Below, piece by piece: positions 35,212 through 45,964 of a stretch of 64,000 bases of DNA. The notes under the pieces were generated by a model that made no database searches, was not told the DNA's origin, and saw nothing but the letters and a program-made list of their open reading frames with translations. Source of the DNA: Craterostigma plantagineum. Its lineage: Eukaryota; Streptophyta; Magnoliopsida; Lamiales; Linderniaceae. The stretch spans positions 1 through 64,000 of the forward strand of contig JAPQWV010000688.1 in assembly GCA_027422505.1 (NCBI GenBank), in the 5' to 3' direction. The position numbers and the translations under genes are program-made. Positions within the stretch are counted from its first letter, which is position 1. Each line of letters starts with the position of its first letter.

Positions 35212-35336
35212 TGATGACTGGTTCTAATGTAATCGTTATTATATCTGTTTATGTTGTCTCTTATTGTTTGTTGTGTGCCATTTGCTTTTCAACGAACTCA
35301 ATAAAATCATGGCAATGTTCAGCTAAACTGCTATTA
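35212..35336 (+). other. Sulfotransferase 3' flank, shared with unit 2
   Basis: This 3' UTR-like sequence, through GGCAATGTTCAGCTAAACTG and CTATTAGCC, is repeated after the sulfotransferase fragment at 40.47-40.6 kb. Confidence 0.7.
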
Positions 35337-37150
35337 GCCAATGAAGTGTGAAATATGCCTAGGGGTGAATTATGATATAAAAAATTTGGCTTTTTCTTCT
35401 TTGAAAAATACTTTTCTTTAAGAAGATATTTGCAGAGTTTATTATACCGCAGAAATCAGTACAAGTATCAAAGTTATCTCCCTAACCCTGTTTCAAAGAT
35501 AACACGCTATTATCAGAAATCGTTTCAATATCACCAAGTTATTAGCGCGCGTTCCGGGTTTGTCTCACAGAAAAGTAAATTGCAGAAAGTAAAGCGAGAC
35601 GAGATTTTTTTACAGGTTATATCCCTAATTGGGGTTTAATCCTGCCCTTGGGGTGTGATCCCCAAGAGTTCCAATCAATCACTAGGTATTACGGGTTACA
35701 CTATGATTGACCCGTACACAACCGAAACACTATGGACACTAGACCTCTTTCTAGGCTGACGCACGCCTAGTTTCGATCCACGTCGCTTACCCAGGAAACT
35801 TATTCCCGACTGGATGCAGCTTGCTACGGAAGGGCCACGAATCCACAAAATTCGTCCCTCCACGCGCGTAAGACTCCACTCGTGCTCCTTTGTGCGCTCA
35901 ATGTGCCCGCGGACACAACACGTCCGAAGATTAGGGTTTAGGATATGGTGCTGCTAAAGATCGCTCAAAGGGTACAGATTTCGCAAATGTAAGCTCAACA
36001 CAAACTACGAATGAAATCGCAAATTTCGCTCAAGAATTCTAAGGGATTCGCTAGCTCATGTGTTCGTTGTCTTCCCTTCAACCGTGAAGTGTTTTCTTCT
36101 ACATAGACCCAATAATCGCTTCTTCACTTCACAAGGAAGTTAAGCACGAAAATATGCAAAAGACAGCTCAATAATCACGTGCATTAACTCAAAGAATCAT
36201 TCCAAGAATAAACCAATTAAGCTCAACGGTCATGCATGAATTCTTACCATAAATACCACAGTCTTACTTTCATTCCACTATAATCTCATCCGTTGTCAGC
36301 ACATTACATATATTATTTCACTCAGCATATTATCAATAGTAAACTCAATCAACTGATTTCTTTTCCAAAATATGATAGCCGGTTCGCACAGAGAAGGATT
36401 TGATCTAATGAGTATAATGCAAAGCATATTTTCCATGTATGGTGATGTTATCCATTCAGCACATTCCATAAATAAACTCAATCAGCATCTTACCACATAT
36501 AAGTCCAATCAACTAATCACTTTCCAAAATATAAGTCCTAAGTCGTATAAGGAAAGATTTATCATGATTCACTGGTTTAAGAATCACATAATATCGCACT
36601 CAACGGATATATCATTGATATTCTTTCCTAAAATAGATCAATCACATGTAAGTACTTAATCAGAATATCCTTTCCATATATATAGCGTAGTCATTCATAT
36701 CCGGGTGATCATATCGATATTCTTTCCTAAAATAACTCAATCACGTTTCAGCTCAATCAGAATATCTTTTCCATATAACATACAATCATTCGTATCAAGA
36801 TGATCACAGCATTATCCTTTCCTAAAATAACTTAATCTCGCAGACAGTTTGCATATCACTCAACATGATATATTTTTCATATATATCACGCAACGAGATT
36901 CCATTCATACGAAAAAGTTCATAACCAGGTGATCACGTTAATATTCCAGTTAAGCATAAAATCACACAAGTTTGATTTTCTTAACCGTTTAATCACATTT
37001 AATCGCTTAATCAAACATTTTCACATACTTAAACATCATACAACATGCATATCGAGTTTTCTAATTTGTACCCCCCAATTTACATAATTACTTGGAATAA
37101 TCAAAACTCTCGTAATCATTTGGACCAAAAAGGTCTACGACCAATATGAC
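35337..37150. mobile_element. Insertion of about 1.8 kb specific to duplication unit 1
   Basis: In unit 2 the sulfotransferase 3' flank continues almost directly into CGATTATATGTTA (about 40609). In unit 1 the same two blocks are separated by this stretch. It has a moderately GC-rich start (about 35.5-36.1 kb), then AT-rich tandem-repeat DNA. No protein similarity, long terminal repeats or target duplication could be recognised, so calling it a mobile element is inference from its presence/absence pattern. Confidence 0.45.
36610..36840. repeat. Diverged tandem repeat with a unit of about 100 bp
   Basis: The pattern TTCTTTCCTAAAATA, then TCAATCAC, AATCAGAATATC, TTTTCCATAT, CATTCNTAT and GTGATCA occurs from about 36619 and again from about 36718. 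A third start is at about 36816. Weaker related units reach back to about 36.36 kb. Confidence 0.6.
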
Positions 37151-37445
37151 TCTCAACGATTATATGTTAGCTAACTTATCTTCAAAAGCTTCAGAGAAAG
37201 TAATTAATTGGCTGCCATGGCAGATTCCCACAGAGCTAAGATTGGGTTTTTTTTCCAGAAATAAAATAACACTAATAACGTCTTAGTTTTACGCATTGAA
37301 CTTCTGACCTGTTTCTTTGGTCAACGATTCGAGCTCAGTCTCGCTCGTCGTTCTATACGTTTCTCATTTTAGGTAATTAATTACACCACTGTTTGTGGCT
37401 TACTGCATTTCATTCATTGAATGTAATAATTTCACCATTCTTCAT
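37150..37445. repeat. Unit 1 flank, duplicated at 40.6-40.93 kb
   Basis: Shared landmarks include GGCTGCCATGGCAGA, CCAGAAATAAAATAA and GGTTTCTTTGGTCAACG-like blocks. They recur in the same order and orientation at about 40609-40800, with the weaker TTTCATTCAT part near 40.9 kb. In unit 1 the block runs straight into the truncated ALIS copy. Confidence 0.8.
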
Positions 37446-37952
37446 CAATTTGGGAGTAACGTCTTCCCCAAGAATTTTCAGAATGGGACCTTAATCGGCG
37501 GTGGCAAGCTCAATCCTTCTAAGCCCGTAAGATCATATCATTTTATCACCGCGTATTAAATAATTCGATCGTATTGTCATGTCTGAAAGAAAGTAATGCT
37601 ATCATCCCAACAGCTGAACGAGCAAGAGAACCTAATCGTATGGATGAGAACGGCTGCTCTGCCTACTTTAAGAAAGCCCATTGGGAGAATAGAAGTGGAT
37701 CTTCAAGCTGGGGATAGGATCGAAGTCGCTGTAGGGAACAATTACAACACTTACAGTTTCGACGGTAAGAAGAAGCTCGTACTTTCGACTGCTAGCTGGC
37801 TCGGAGGTAAGAACGACTTTATGGGCATAGCGTATCTCACCGTGGGCGGATTGTGCTTTTCTTTGGCTTTGGTTTTCATGCTTATGTACCTCATCAAGCC
37901 AAGGTACATACTTTATGCCAGTCTTAGTGTTCCTGGGTATAAAAAGAAGTGA
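37446..37952 (+). pseudogene. Truncated duplicate of ALIS (exon 6 part plus exon 7)
   Basis: The sequence equivalent to the end of ALIS exon 6 (37446-37526, from FGSNVFPKN onward), intron 6 and exon 7 (37614-37903) is almost identical to the intact gene. Exons 1-5 and most of exon 6 are missing, and so is exon 8, which encodes the C-terminus. After the exon 7 donor the frame runs to a stop at 37952. The first base of homology lies inside an exon, so this is the breakpoint of the tandem duplication, not a splicing variant. A roughly 118-residue open frame with one membrane span remains, but no promoter-proximal exons exist. Confidence 0.88.
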
Positions 37953-38257
37953 TCTTTCTACTTTATGAATTCTTGGGAGGAGGTCTAATTTGAAGTATTC
38001 CTGGGTACATACTCTCTGTTCATCAATGTTATGTATGTACTGTTGTCGATGAAGGGAAAGGAATGAACAAATTCGGTATAGTACGAACAGTGAAAACTTC
38101 TTTTCATCAGTCAAGACGACGCAGCAAGTCGTGCGTTATTATGATAAGACACTTATTTACACACAAAAGAGTGAAGGGAAATTACAAACCAAACTCTGTT
38201 TCGAAGCTCGACACATTTATTTTACCAAGACATTTATTATTACAGAGAGTAGTATAT

Positions 38258-39452
38258 TCATTCCTTGGTCGTAGTAGTATGATCATCGCCTTCTTCTTTC
38301 GGATACTGACCCACGAGCATGTCTTTGGTGTTCTGACCTATCTCCATTATAGTTTCGCCGATAGCTTGGAGTACGCCTCCGCTCTGTTCCCCGCCCATCT
38401 CTTCTCCCATTTGTGCTCTGTTTTGTTCTTGTTCAGTTTGCTCTGTTTCTTGGCCATGGTGGACTTTGTATTGTTCTCCTCCTCCTCCTCTTTGTCCAAT
38501 TTCTACCTAGAAAATAAAAACACCATCTTTAGTGAAGTTCAAGATGATACGCAAAAGTTCTTTTTTTTTTTTTTTTAAGAAAAGAAAAAACCTTCTCTTC
38601 AAGGTGCTTCTCCTCCAAGCCTTTCTCCGCCTCAGCCTTCTTCCTCGCAGCCATCTCCGCCGCCTTCTCCTCCATACCCACCACCGCGTCCTTGGCCGCC
38701 GCTATCTTCTCCACCACCATCTCCTTCGCAGCGCCGCCCTTCTCCCCAGTGTACCCAGCAACGGTGGACGTCGCTCCGGCCACCGCCTTGGTCGCCTCGG
38801 CCACCTTCTCCAGCGTGTAGTGAGTCGCACCCCAACCAGCAACCACCGCCCGGTCCTTCACCTTCCCCGCCACGTCAGCAGCGTACCCAGCGGCTCCCTT
38901 GCCGCCCTCCACCGTCGCGTCCTTCACTGCCCCAGCCTTGAATGAAATTACGTCTTTAGCCTCAGCTGCTTTCTGGGCCGCCACATCTTTGGCTTGCCGA
39001 CCCTTCTCCACGGTCGTATCCTTCACCGCCGCTCCTCCCTGAGCGGCGGAGCCCTTAGCCTTTTCGTACCTTTCACGGGCGGCGTTGACGGCGTCGAAAG
39101 ACTTCTGCTGAGCCGCCTGTCTCAGATCTGTAATCTCCTCAAGACTAGGGCCCTTCTTCTGTGCCTCCTCCGATTCCATGTCAGCACGGTGGTGCTTAGT
39201 TTCCTGACCGCCGCCTGCCGTCGGCATGGAAGAGGCGACGACCCTCTGACCGGTGGGTGCTTGTGAAGGTTGAGGAGCTGTAATAACATGCGCCTCCACG
39301 TGTTCGATTGGCCTCTCACCTTGGGGACGAAGACTGAGTCCCTCTTTGGCCTTCTCAGCTAGAGATTCGAAATGGGTCGCCATTTTTGGAACTTTATCTC
39401 TCTCAACATCATCGCTCTGTACGTTCTCTCTTCTCATTTGATCTGAAGCCAT
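38258..39452 (-). CDS. SBP65/ECP63-like late embryogenesis abundant protein
   Basis: Two exons (39452-38592, 38506-38258) encode 369 aa. The N-terminus MASDQMRRENVQ, then KVPKMATHFESLAEKAKEG, matches seed biotinylated protein SBP65 and related group 3-like LEA proteins. The middle is a string of Ala/Lys/Glu-rich 11-mer-like repeats (KDTTVEKG, KDVAAQKAAEAKDV, KDATVEGGKGAA, KEMVVEKIAAAKD) expected to form amphipathic helices on drying. The C-terminal exon has GVLQAIGETIMEIGQNTKD, another family block. LEA proteins protect membranes and proteins during seed desiccation. A TATA box and a G-box/ABRE lie upstream, fitting ABA control. The biotinylated lysine of SBP65 cannot be confirmed here. A truncated copy is at 31.5 kb. 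Confidence 0.92.
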
Positions 39453-39530
39453 TCTTCGCTTTAACAAAGGTAAGTGTTTCCTTAGCTTTCGTTCTCACGA
39501 ATCGATTATGATGTTGTCAAAAGTCGTCTA

Positions 39531-39540
39531 TTATATAAAG
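39531..39540 (-). promoter_or_regulatory. Putative TATA box of the LEA gene
   Basis: On the gene strand the sequence is CTTTATATAATA, about 80 bases upstream of the start codon, a normal distance for a plant core promoter. Confidence 0.55.
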
Positions 39541-39638
39541 CGGAGGGCCTTAGACGGAGATTAGTGTCATTTGGCGGTTGCGCTTTCAAGTGGAGTGTAA
39601 ATGTAATAAGCAGCGACAGGTGTTGCAAATAATATCCG

Positions 39639-39647
39639 CCACGTGTC
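39639..39647 (-). promoter_or_regulatory. G-box/ABRE (core CACGTG) upstream of the LEA gene
   Basis: CCACGTGTC contains a palindromic CACGTG core, about 190 bases upstream of the start codon and 100 upstream of the TATA box. This is the type of element bound by ABI5/ABF bZIP factors in seed and drought genes. Confidence 0.6.
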
Positions 39648-39659
39648 AGTGTGACCGTT

Positions 39660-40340
39660 GATGGGCGATGAATAAGCCACCTCTTATTTTGAAGTTTGTG
39701 CATATCATGGATTGAGATCCCCTCTCCCACCATTTCTTTTTCCACTTTTTGTGTGACATTTTTAAAAAAACATCGTTAAATATATCATAAATACTATTAT
39801 ATCAAATGATTAAATACAAAAAAATATATAATACCTATAATAGAGAAAAATATATGATATATTAAAAAGTACGATAAAAAAAATGTGCATAATATTAATA
39901 TTTTTATGAAGCATTTGGTATAATAGTATTTATTATATAATATCATTAAGGGTGTTTTAATATTAGTTGGAACAATGTTTGTTTAATTATGTGTTTTAAA
40001 AGTGGCACAAAGAAGCGAGGTAGAGGATCTGATCCCCATATCGTGGTCTTGCTTGCTTCGTTGGTACTCAACTCAAGTTTAAGATAATCATCCCGCGATT
40101 AAAAATAATAAAAGAAAGAGAGGAAAAGAGATGCTAAAAGAAAAGGCAAAATTATAAAATTAGATCACTAAGTATACAGATTTTCGTTTTTGAGTCACTA
40201 TGTTTGATAATTGCAAAAGTAGGTCACTAACTTTTCATGTGAAAACAATTTTGGGTCATTTTTCAATTTTAGGTCACTAACAATATATTTTTTCGATTTT
40301 GGGTCACGAAGTTTATATTTTTTTCAATTTTGAGTCACTA
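39660..40340. other. AT-rich upstream DNA with short tandem GGTCACTA-type repeats
   Basis: About 40160-40340 has a motif like TTTTGGGTCACTA repeated five or six times at roughly 30-40 bp spacing. It ends abruptly at the sulfotransferase fragment. No gene seen. Confidence 0.5.
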
Positions 40341-40473
40341 TGCGAAGAAGAGTTCGTTCTTCGTTGGAGATTGGAGTAATTACCTTAGCAAGGAAATGGC
40401 TCAGCGCATGAAAGATGTGATGAAGAGCAAGCTACAAGGATCTGGATTGACCCTTGAAGTCCCAGGTCTTTGA
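40341..40473 (+). pseudogene. Sulfotransferase 3' fragment (unit 2 copy)
   Basis: Corresponds to the last 45 or so codons of the sulfotransferase at 34.2-35.2 kb, from KKSSF through WSNYLSKEMAQRMKDVMKSK to the stop. It has a small internal deletion (about 14 bases) that removes the RKGEV part of the PAPS loop. Upstream coding sequence is absent and replaced by repeat DNA. Confidence 0.85.
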
Positions 40474-40930
40474 TGACGTAATCGTTATTACACATATGTT
40501 TATGTTGTCTTATTGTTTGTTGTGTGCCATTTACTTTTCCAACGAACACTTAATAAAATGGTGGCAATGTTCAGCTAAACTGCTATTAGCCCACTATTCA
40601 CGGTCACGATTATATGTTAAAACAAATTATCTCCAAACGCTTCAGAGAACGTAATTAATGGGCTGCCATGGCAGAATCTCACAGAGCTGGGAAATAATGG
40701 CGAAGACTGGGGTTTTTTCTCCCCAGAAATAAAATAATACTAACGTCTTTACGCTTTGAACTTCTAAGCGGTTTCTTTGGTCAACGTCTCGAGCTCAATC
40801 TCGACGTTTCTCCTTTTAATTATGTAATTATTAATTAATAACTACTATGTTTGGTTTGTTGCTTATTTATTGTATATTCCGTAGTCATTTTTCGTGCATT
40901 TCATTCATTTCATGTAATGTTTTCACCCAT
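40474..40930. repeat. Unit 2 flank, duplicated from unit 1
   Basis: Continues the sulfotransferase 3' flank, then the GGCTGCCATGGCAGA block seen at 37.2 kb, without the 1.8-kb insertion. It leads into the 3' side of the first O-methyltransferase gene. Confidence 0.75.
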
Positions 40931-41179
40931 CTTGGTTCAATTCCTCCGATTTGTCATATACGCGTGAAATCCAACATTCTTGAAATGATTTCTTCAATCA
41001 AAATTCTCAAGACACGTTACAGAATACGACCCCCTTTTGTAAGAAACACAGCATGCAATTACGCAATCCATCGATTCGAAGCGTCAACTCATACAAGAAG
41101 ACTAGTTTTATTTAATTGCGATGGATTGCTTTTATTTATTTATCAAGAAGCAAATTTTATATCTCCCTTAGGCCCCCCC

Positions 41180-42586
41180 TTAAGGGTAAACTTCGATGAG
41201 GGACCTCGAGCCAAACGCGCCAAGAACAACCTTATAATTTGCGAAACCTGCGTCTGAGAAAAGCTTTGCCCATTCCTTCTCTGTCCTTTCCTTTCCATTG
41301 ATGTAAGCCATTACAGCTAAATCAAAATTGACCTGAGATTCATAAATGTCTCCATCTTTACTATCCACTACCATGTCGATTATTAACATTCTCCCACCAT
41401 TGTTGATGAGTAATGATTCTTTGCATTTCTTCAGTATTTTAAGGCATGCTTCGTCGTCCCAATCATGTAACACCCACTGTTACAAAAATAACTAAAATTG
41501 AGTTTCCTCAAACCAAGTTTTTTTTGTATAAATACATATGATATACGCAATATACCTTTAAGAGAAGAATATCGGCAGGTGGTATCATCTCAAACATGTT
41601 ACCTCCAACATAACTCGGATTTCCATTATCATTACAATTGTTAGAATTCTCATTACTATATTTCAAGCCATCCACAACATGAGGAAGATCAAGAACCGTG
41701 CATCTCACCCTTGGGAAAGAAACAGCGATTGCTTTCGCCATATTACCTGTTTTTACACGATCGTTAAAATAAGCTCATTTATTTATAACAATTATTATTT
41801 ACACATGCCCTAAATGAACATTGAAAAGATTACGTGTACGTTATAGTCTATGTTCATGATGATCATCGCTAAAGAAAAATACTTTTGTGCAGGGTTTGTA
41901 AATTAAATTAGTATAGTACCTGTACCGCCTCCCACGTCCACTAACGTGTCGATCCCTTCAAAATATTGTCCGAATTTTCGAACAAAAACCCTACTGACAA
42001 GAGCAGAATCACGAGCCATAGCATCGTAAAACAAGTGCTTGAGCCTCGAATCTTTAGAGAAGGCAGATTCCCAAATGCTTTCTCCGTGCCCAGTTTCAAA
42101 AGGGGAGTGATCTCCAATGAGCAATAACCATTCGCTCAAGTTCTGCCATGGCTTAGTTAGGACAGGGTCCAAGACAAGCTCAACAATCGAATAAACGCTC
42201 ATGGGCTCGTCTTTTAAAAGGAGTCGAGAAGCTGTTGTAAGAGAATAATAGAAAACTTCTTCTTCTTCTGCGTTGGAGGTTATGGTGAAGAACTTGGCAT
42301 GTACTAAAATGCGCATCATGCGACTTAGGCGCTGGGATTTTTGGGAGTCGAGCTTTAGGGTTTTGGATAAGAGTGATAGTGACATGGGCGTGCCGTGTTT
42401 GTGAATTATGTCTGGTATGCTTAGTTCTATCGCGGATGTCAGACACATGGATTTTTCGAAGGCGAACATATGGTTCCATACGTGGGCCTGGGCTTGGAGG
42501 AGCTCCTCGTCTGAGCTGATTTCTTGTAGTAATTCTTCATCGTAAGATGACGAAGTCATGCCGTTGATGATCTTCAGTAGGGACAT
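41180..42586 (-). CDS. Class II plant O-methyltransferase, tandem copy 1
   Basis: Three exons (42586-41920, 41746-41556, 41476-41180) encode 384 aa. The N-terminal dimerisation domain (QAHVWNHMFAFEKSMCL, SAIELSIPDIIHKHG) is followed by the Rossmann methyltransferase fold. This has the SAM motif LVDVGGGTGN, LDLPHVVDG, GGNMFEMIP and the catalytic His in WVLHDWDDE. The C-terminal RTEKEWAKLFSDAGF and SRSLIEVYP are standard for the family. These cytosolic enzymes methylate hydroxyls of flavonoids, phenylpropanoids or alkaloids; closest by motif are flavonoid/resveratrol-type OMTs. The substrate cannot be deduced. An acidic insert with ESSDEE-like residues lengthens the N-terminus. Highly similar to the copy at 46.9-48.3 kb. 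Confidence 0.93.
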
Positions 42587-42656
42587 TTCTCTTCACTGAA
42601 GAATAGAAAATATATGTTTTTATATTTCAGTTTTTGCTTGTAATTTCATATGAGGT

Positions 42657-42669
42657 GGTTATATATAGG
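42657..42669 (-). promoter_or_regulatory. Putative TATA box of O-methyltransferase copy 1
   Basis: CCTATATATAACC on the gene strand, about 75 bases before the start codon. It lies in a block conserved with the promoter of copy 2. Confidence 0.55.
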
Positions 42670-44639
42670 CCGATACGTGCGCATATGGCGTTGATGAGGT
42701 GACATATATTGACATATAGGTAGTTTCTTGTAAATTATGGTGATAAATATAGTTGTAGATATTGCCCTTTTCATGCCGCAAATATCCAGATCAAAATCTA
42801 AATTATCATGTTACAATAAAGGGAAATGGGCCATGCATGTGTTGTGTGTGTTTACTTCGATATAGTAACTCGGCCGACGATGCTAAATTGTCGACGGCCT
42901 ACATTCAATTTGCTTTAATATATTTATAACATCTGAAAGAAAAATTTAATATAATAAAATAATGCACTCCACATAGTTGATATAATGATTAATACGGTCG
43001 TAACCCCGTGAAATATGCTCTATTGTGTCACTTAAATTTTGTTGGTCCATATGTCAAGCTGTCCAACCAGTAAGGCAAACATATGGGCAGAAAATGGACA
43101 AGGCTATTGTGAAGATATATGCGATGACATTAGTTCATTGGCTTGTAGTGTATGTTTATGTCTGTATAAAGGCTTGCACGATCAGTTGTAGAACACACAA
43201 CAAGATGAAAAGCAAAAACCAGAGTGAGAGAGAGAAATAAATAGTGAGACAAAAATTTACTCGGGTGGACAAGGATGGGAGCGAGTTTAGTTTTATTGGG
43301 GTAGTTGGGAGTAGGTACAAATACATTACCAGGGTGGGTAAGGGTTCTCGGGTTTGGGTTTAAACACGAGCGTTAAATTAATACGGTGTAGTATTCTCAA
43401 TATAATAAAGTTGGTGCTCTCCGTGGAGGTAGGCGATACTGGCCGAACCATGTAAAAATCTGATGTTCTCTCTCGGTGTAATTCCGGATTTATACTGTGC
43501 CGATTAAATTGTCGCGAGCGCAAAATCAACCTTTTACTAGGCCCGAAAACTTACCGCTTACCCCAACAAATTTGAGATTATAGTCTTTGGCAAGATTGAT
43601 GAATAATCATAGTAAATGTTGGAGAATTTAAGGTTTTCTGATTATCTGGTTGGATATTCTCTAGAATCTGTTTGGAAATTCATTTTTCAAAGACAATATT
43701 TGGACCCTATTTTTGAGCTGCACCAAATTTGTCCCGAGATAAGACTAGAGATTATTTCCTACGGTTTTGTGAATCTTTGTATTTATGTCGATTGTTATTA
43801 CATGTATATATAACCCAAGCAACAATATGTTGTGTCTGTCAACGGTGTCTGTTCATTTGGCCCATGCACACCCTTTCAAGGTGAAGGGGTTTCAACCCTA
43901 ATTTCGAAGGGTTTTCTACCTCTTCGGGAAGGCGTTTCGGTGGAGAGGTTTCGGGGCGCTGTCCTGGATCCCGCAAGGGGGCGCAGTCCCCTTGACCCCT
44001 CATGGTTTTGGGTTCTGAAAAAGAACGCCTTCCGAGCGTGAACTCCGCACCTCCTAACTCGTAAACGTCGTACTCCCATTTACACTAAAATATACAACAA
44101 TCATCCTCCATTTTAGTGCAATTCCTTTAAACACAAACAACAAAAACACAAGACTAATGCATAATGAAATGTCATAAAAGATTGAATTGCCACCTTAGTA
44201 CACTACACATTCCAAATACTCGAGAAGATAGGGTGTTCTAAGAATTGAACCCTTCGACCAATTTGAATACATAAAGATAATGCACACACTAGTATTCAGA
44301 ACACAAAAACTAAACTTGACACCATTATGAGCCACGTGTCCATATCCATTCACCAATGTACGGAATCTCAGCCCAAAGATTCTTGAAGCGGCAAAACTTC
44401 ACATTCATATAGGTAGCTTCTTTCGTCATGCATCTGCACCTGCACTTTTTCAAATGAGCTATTAAGATTATATAACCTACTGTCATGCAGAACCGAGCAC
44501 ATATCTCTGGGATAATGTGTTAAACATTATGTAATCCAATTTCTAAGTGTAAGCTTTCCACATTGAATCCATGCTCTAATATCGAATTAGAATGGAATTG
44601 AGTATATTACCATTACAAATTACACGGACTTTAATCCTA
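42670..44639. other. Spacer upstream of OMT copy 1, no gene seen
   Basis: AT-rich DNA. About 43.85-44.04 kb is a GC-rich patch (GGGGCGCAGTCCCC type) of unknown origin. Short frames there show no family resemblance. Confidence 0.4.
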
Positions 44640-45420
44640 CCCCAATTGCTGACATCACTAAGTCTCTAGTCAACCCCTTCGTCCAATTGTCTGCTAGTTT
44701 TGTTGTGATCTAACATAGTCAACAAATATTACCCCATTCATGATTAATTCATGAATCATGCTATGTCTAACACCTAAATGTCGCGACTTTCCATTGTACA
44801 TATGACTATAAGCCTTGCCAAAGTGGCAGAGCTATTACAATGGATCGATATAGGTAATATTGGTTTAGGCCACAATGGAATCTCATAAACTAAATTCCTT
44901 AACCATCTGCTTCTTTGCCAGGTGCTGCTAGGGCAACAAATTCAGATTCCATTGTCGAGTTAGTGATACATGTTTGCTTCTTAAAAGCCCATGGTATAGC
45001 ACCTCCTCCAAGCAAAAATACATATCCGCTTGTCGAGGAATGATCTTCTAGATTAGTGATCCAACTCGCATAACAATATCTTTCTTGAACCGAAAGAGAT
45101 CCAACGTAGAACAAACTATACTTTATAGTTTTCTTTAAGTACTTAAGCACCCACCTTATAGCCTGCCAGTGATGTGTACTCGGAATACTTGTAAACCTAT
45201 TAAGTTTTTCTACAGCATAAGCGATGCCCGGCCTTATGCTTGTCATGGCATACATTAAGCATCCATTTTAAGAACATCTCACACTGTTTACTGCCACAAT
45301 TGGAGAAATAGACGCTTATGTTCTGTTCGCTTAATTTTCTTAAAAGCTTTCGGAGAAAAGTAATCATTGTGCTGAAGTGCATGAATCTCACAGCTTGAAA
45401 TAATAACATAATACAAACGT
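44640..45420 (-). mobile_element. Ty1/copia retrotransposon fragment (RNase H region)
   Basis: On the minus strand 45255-44899 encodes a clear copia end-of-reverse-transcriptase/RNase H stretch: MYAMTSIRPGIAYAVEKLNR, HHWQAIRWVLKYLKKTIKY, STSGYVFLLGGGAIPW, TMESEFVALA. Weaker, frame-broken similarity continues to about 44640 (EIPLWPKPI, HCNSSATLA, MESRDI) and a little upstream to about 45420. No integrase, gag or paired LTRs are seen, so this is a decayed 3' part of the polyprotein. Confidence 0.85.
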
Positions 45421-45584
45421 TTTGTTTAGCTTTTACACTTCTCCAGAGTGCGTTTGGATTCCCGTATTTGAACGGATCGCTTGATTTTAGATTATGAATT
45501 TCACAATCGTAATTTCAAATTCAAATTCAAATTCACCATTTGGCAAAAATAGGATTTCGAATTTGGAGTTCAAAACATAGTTCG

Positions 45585-45850
45585 ACTCGAGCTCGAGAAG
45601 CTCGTCGAACTCGATTTCTAACTTTTTCTAAAATAACTTAAAAGGTACAAAATAAAATAAAAATCAATATTAAAAAAAGCTCGCGAACTGGTTTGCGAGC
45701 TTTGAGTTCCCACGAGTGAGCTCGAGCTCGAGCCAGCTCATTCGCGAACCGTGACGACCTCGACAAGAGCTCGTCGAGCTCGAGCCGGCTCATTCGGGAA
45801 TCCATTACGAGCTCGAGCTTGCGAATCGGCTCGACTCATCGTCCACCCCT
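45585..45850. mobile_element. GAGCTCGAGC-rich MITE-like fragment
   Basis: A dense cluster of self-complementary GAGCTCGAGC-type words on both strands, ending GTCCACCCCTAATT. That terminus resembles the CACCCCTA end of the complete hAT MITE at 20.6 kb. A matching left end was not found, so it is probably truncated. Confidence 0.45.
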
Positions 45851-45851
45851 A

Positions 45852-45889
<38 letters not shown>

Positions 45890-45962
45890 GTTGTTGTTGT
45901 TGTTGTTGTTATTATTATATTTTTTCATTGTTATTATTATTATTATTATAATATTATTATTA
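45850..45962. repeat. (ATT)n/(TTG)n compound microsatellite
   Basis: Long ATT runs with a TTG block in the middle. It immediately follows the MITE-like end. Confidence 0.85.
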
Positions 45963-45964
45963 GG

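Noticed and set aside
38532..39319. Several long plus- and minus-strand frames over the LEA exon
   Set aside because: They are shadows of the Ala/Lys-repeat coding sequence. Only the minus frame starting MASDQ has family similarity and correct splicing.
43850..44050. Plastid or mitochondrial DNA insertion in the GC-rich patch
   Set aside because: The patch is short and I recognise no organellar gene in it. Repetitive nuclear DNA is more likely.
44899..45255. A host gene encoding an RNase H-like protein
   Set aside because: The sequence is a standard copia polyprotein section with broken frames on both sides.
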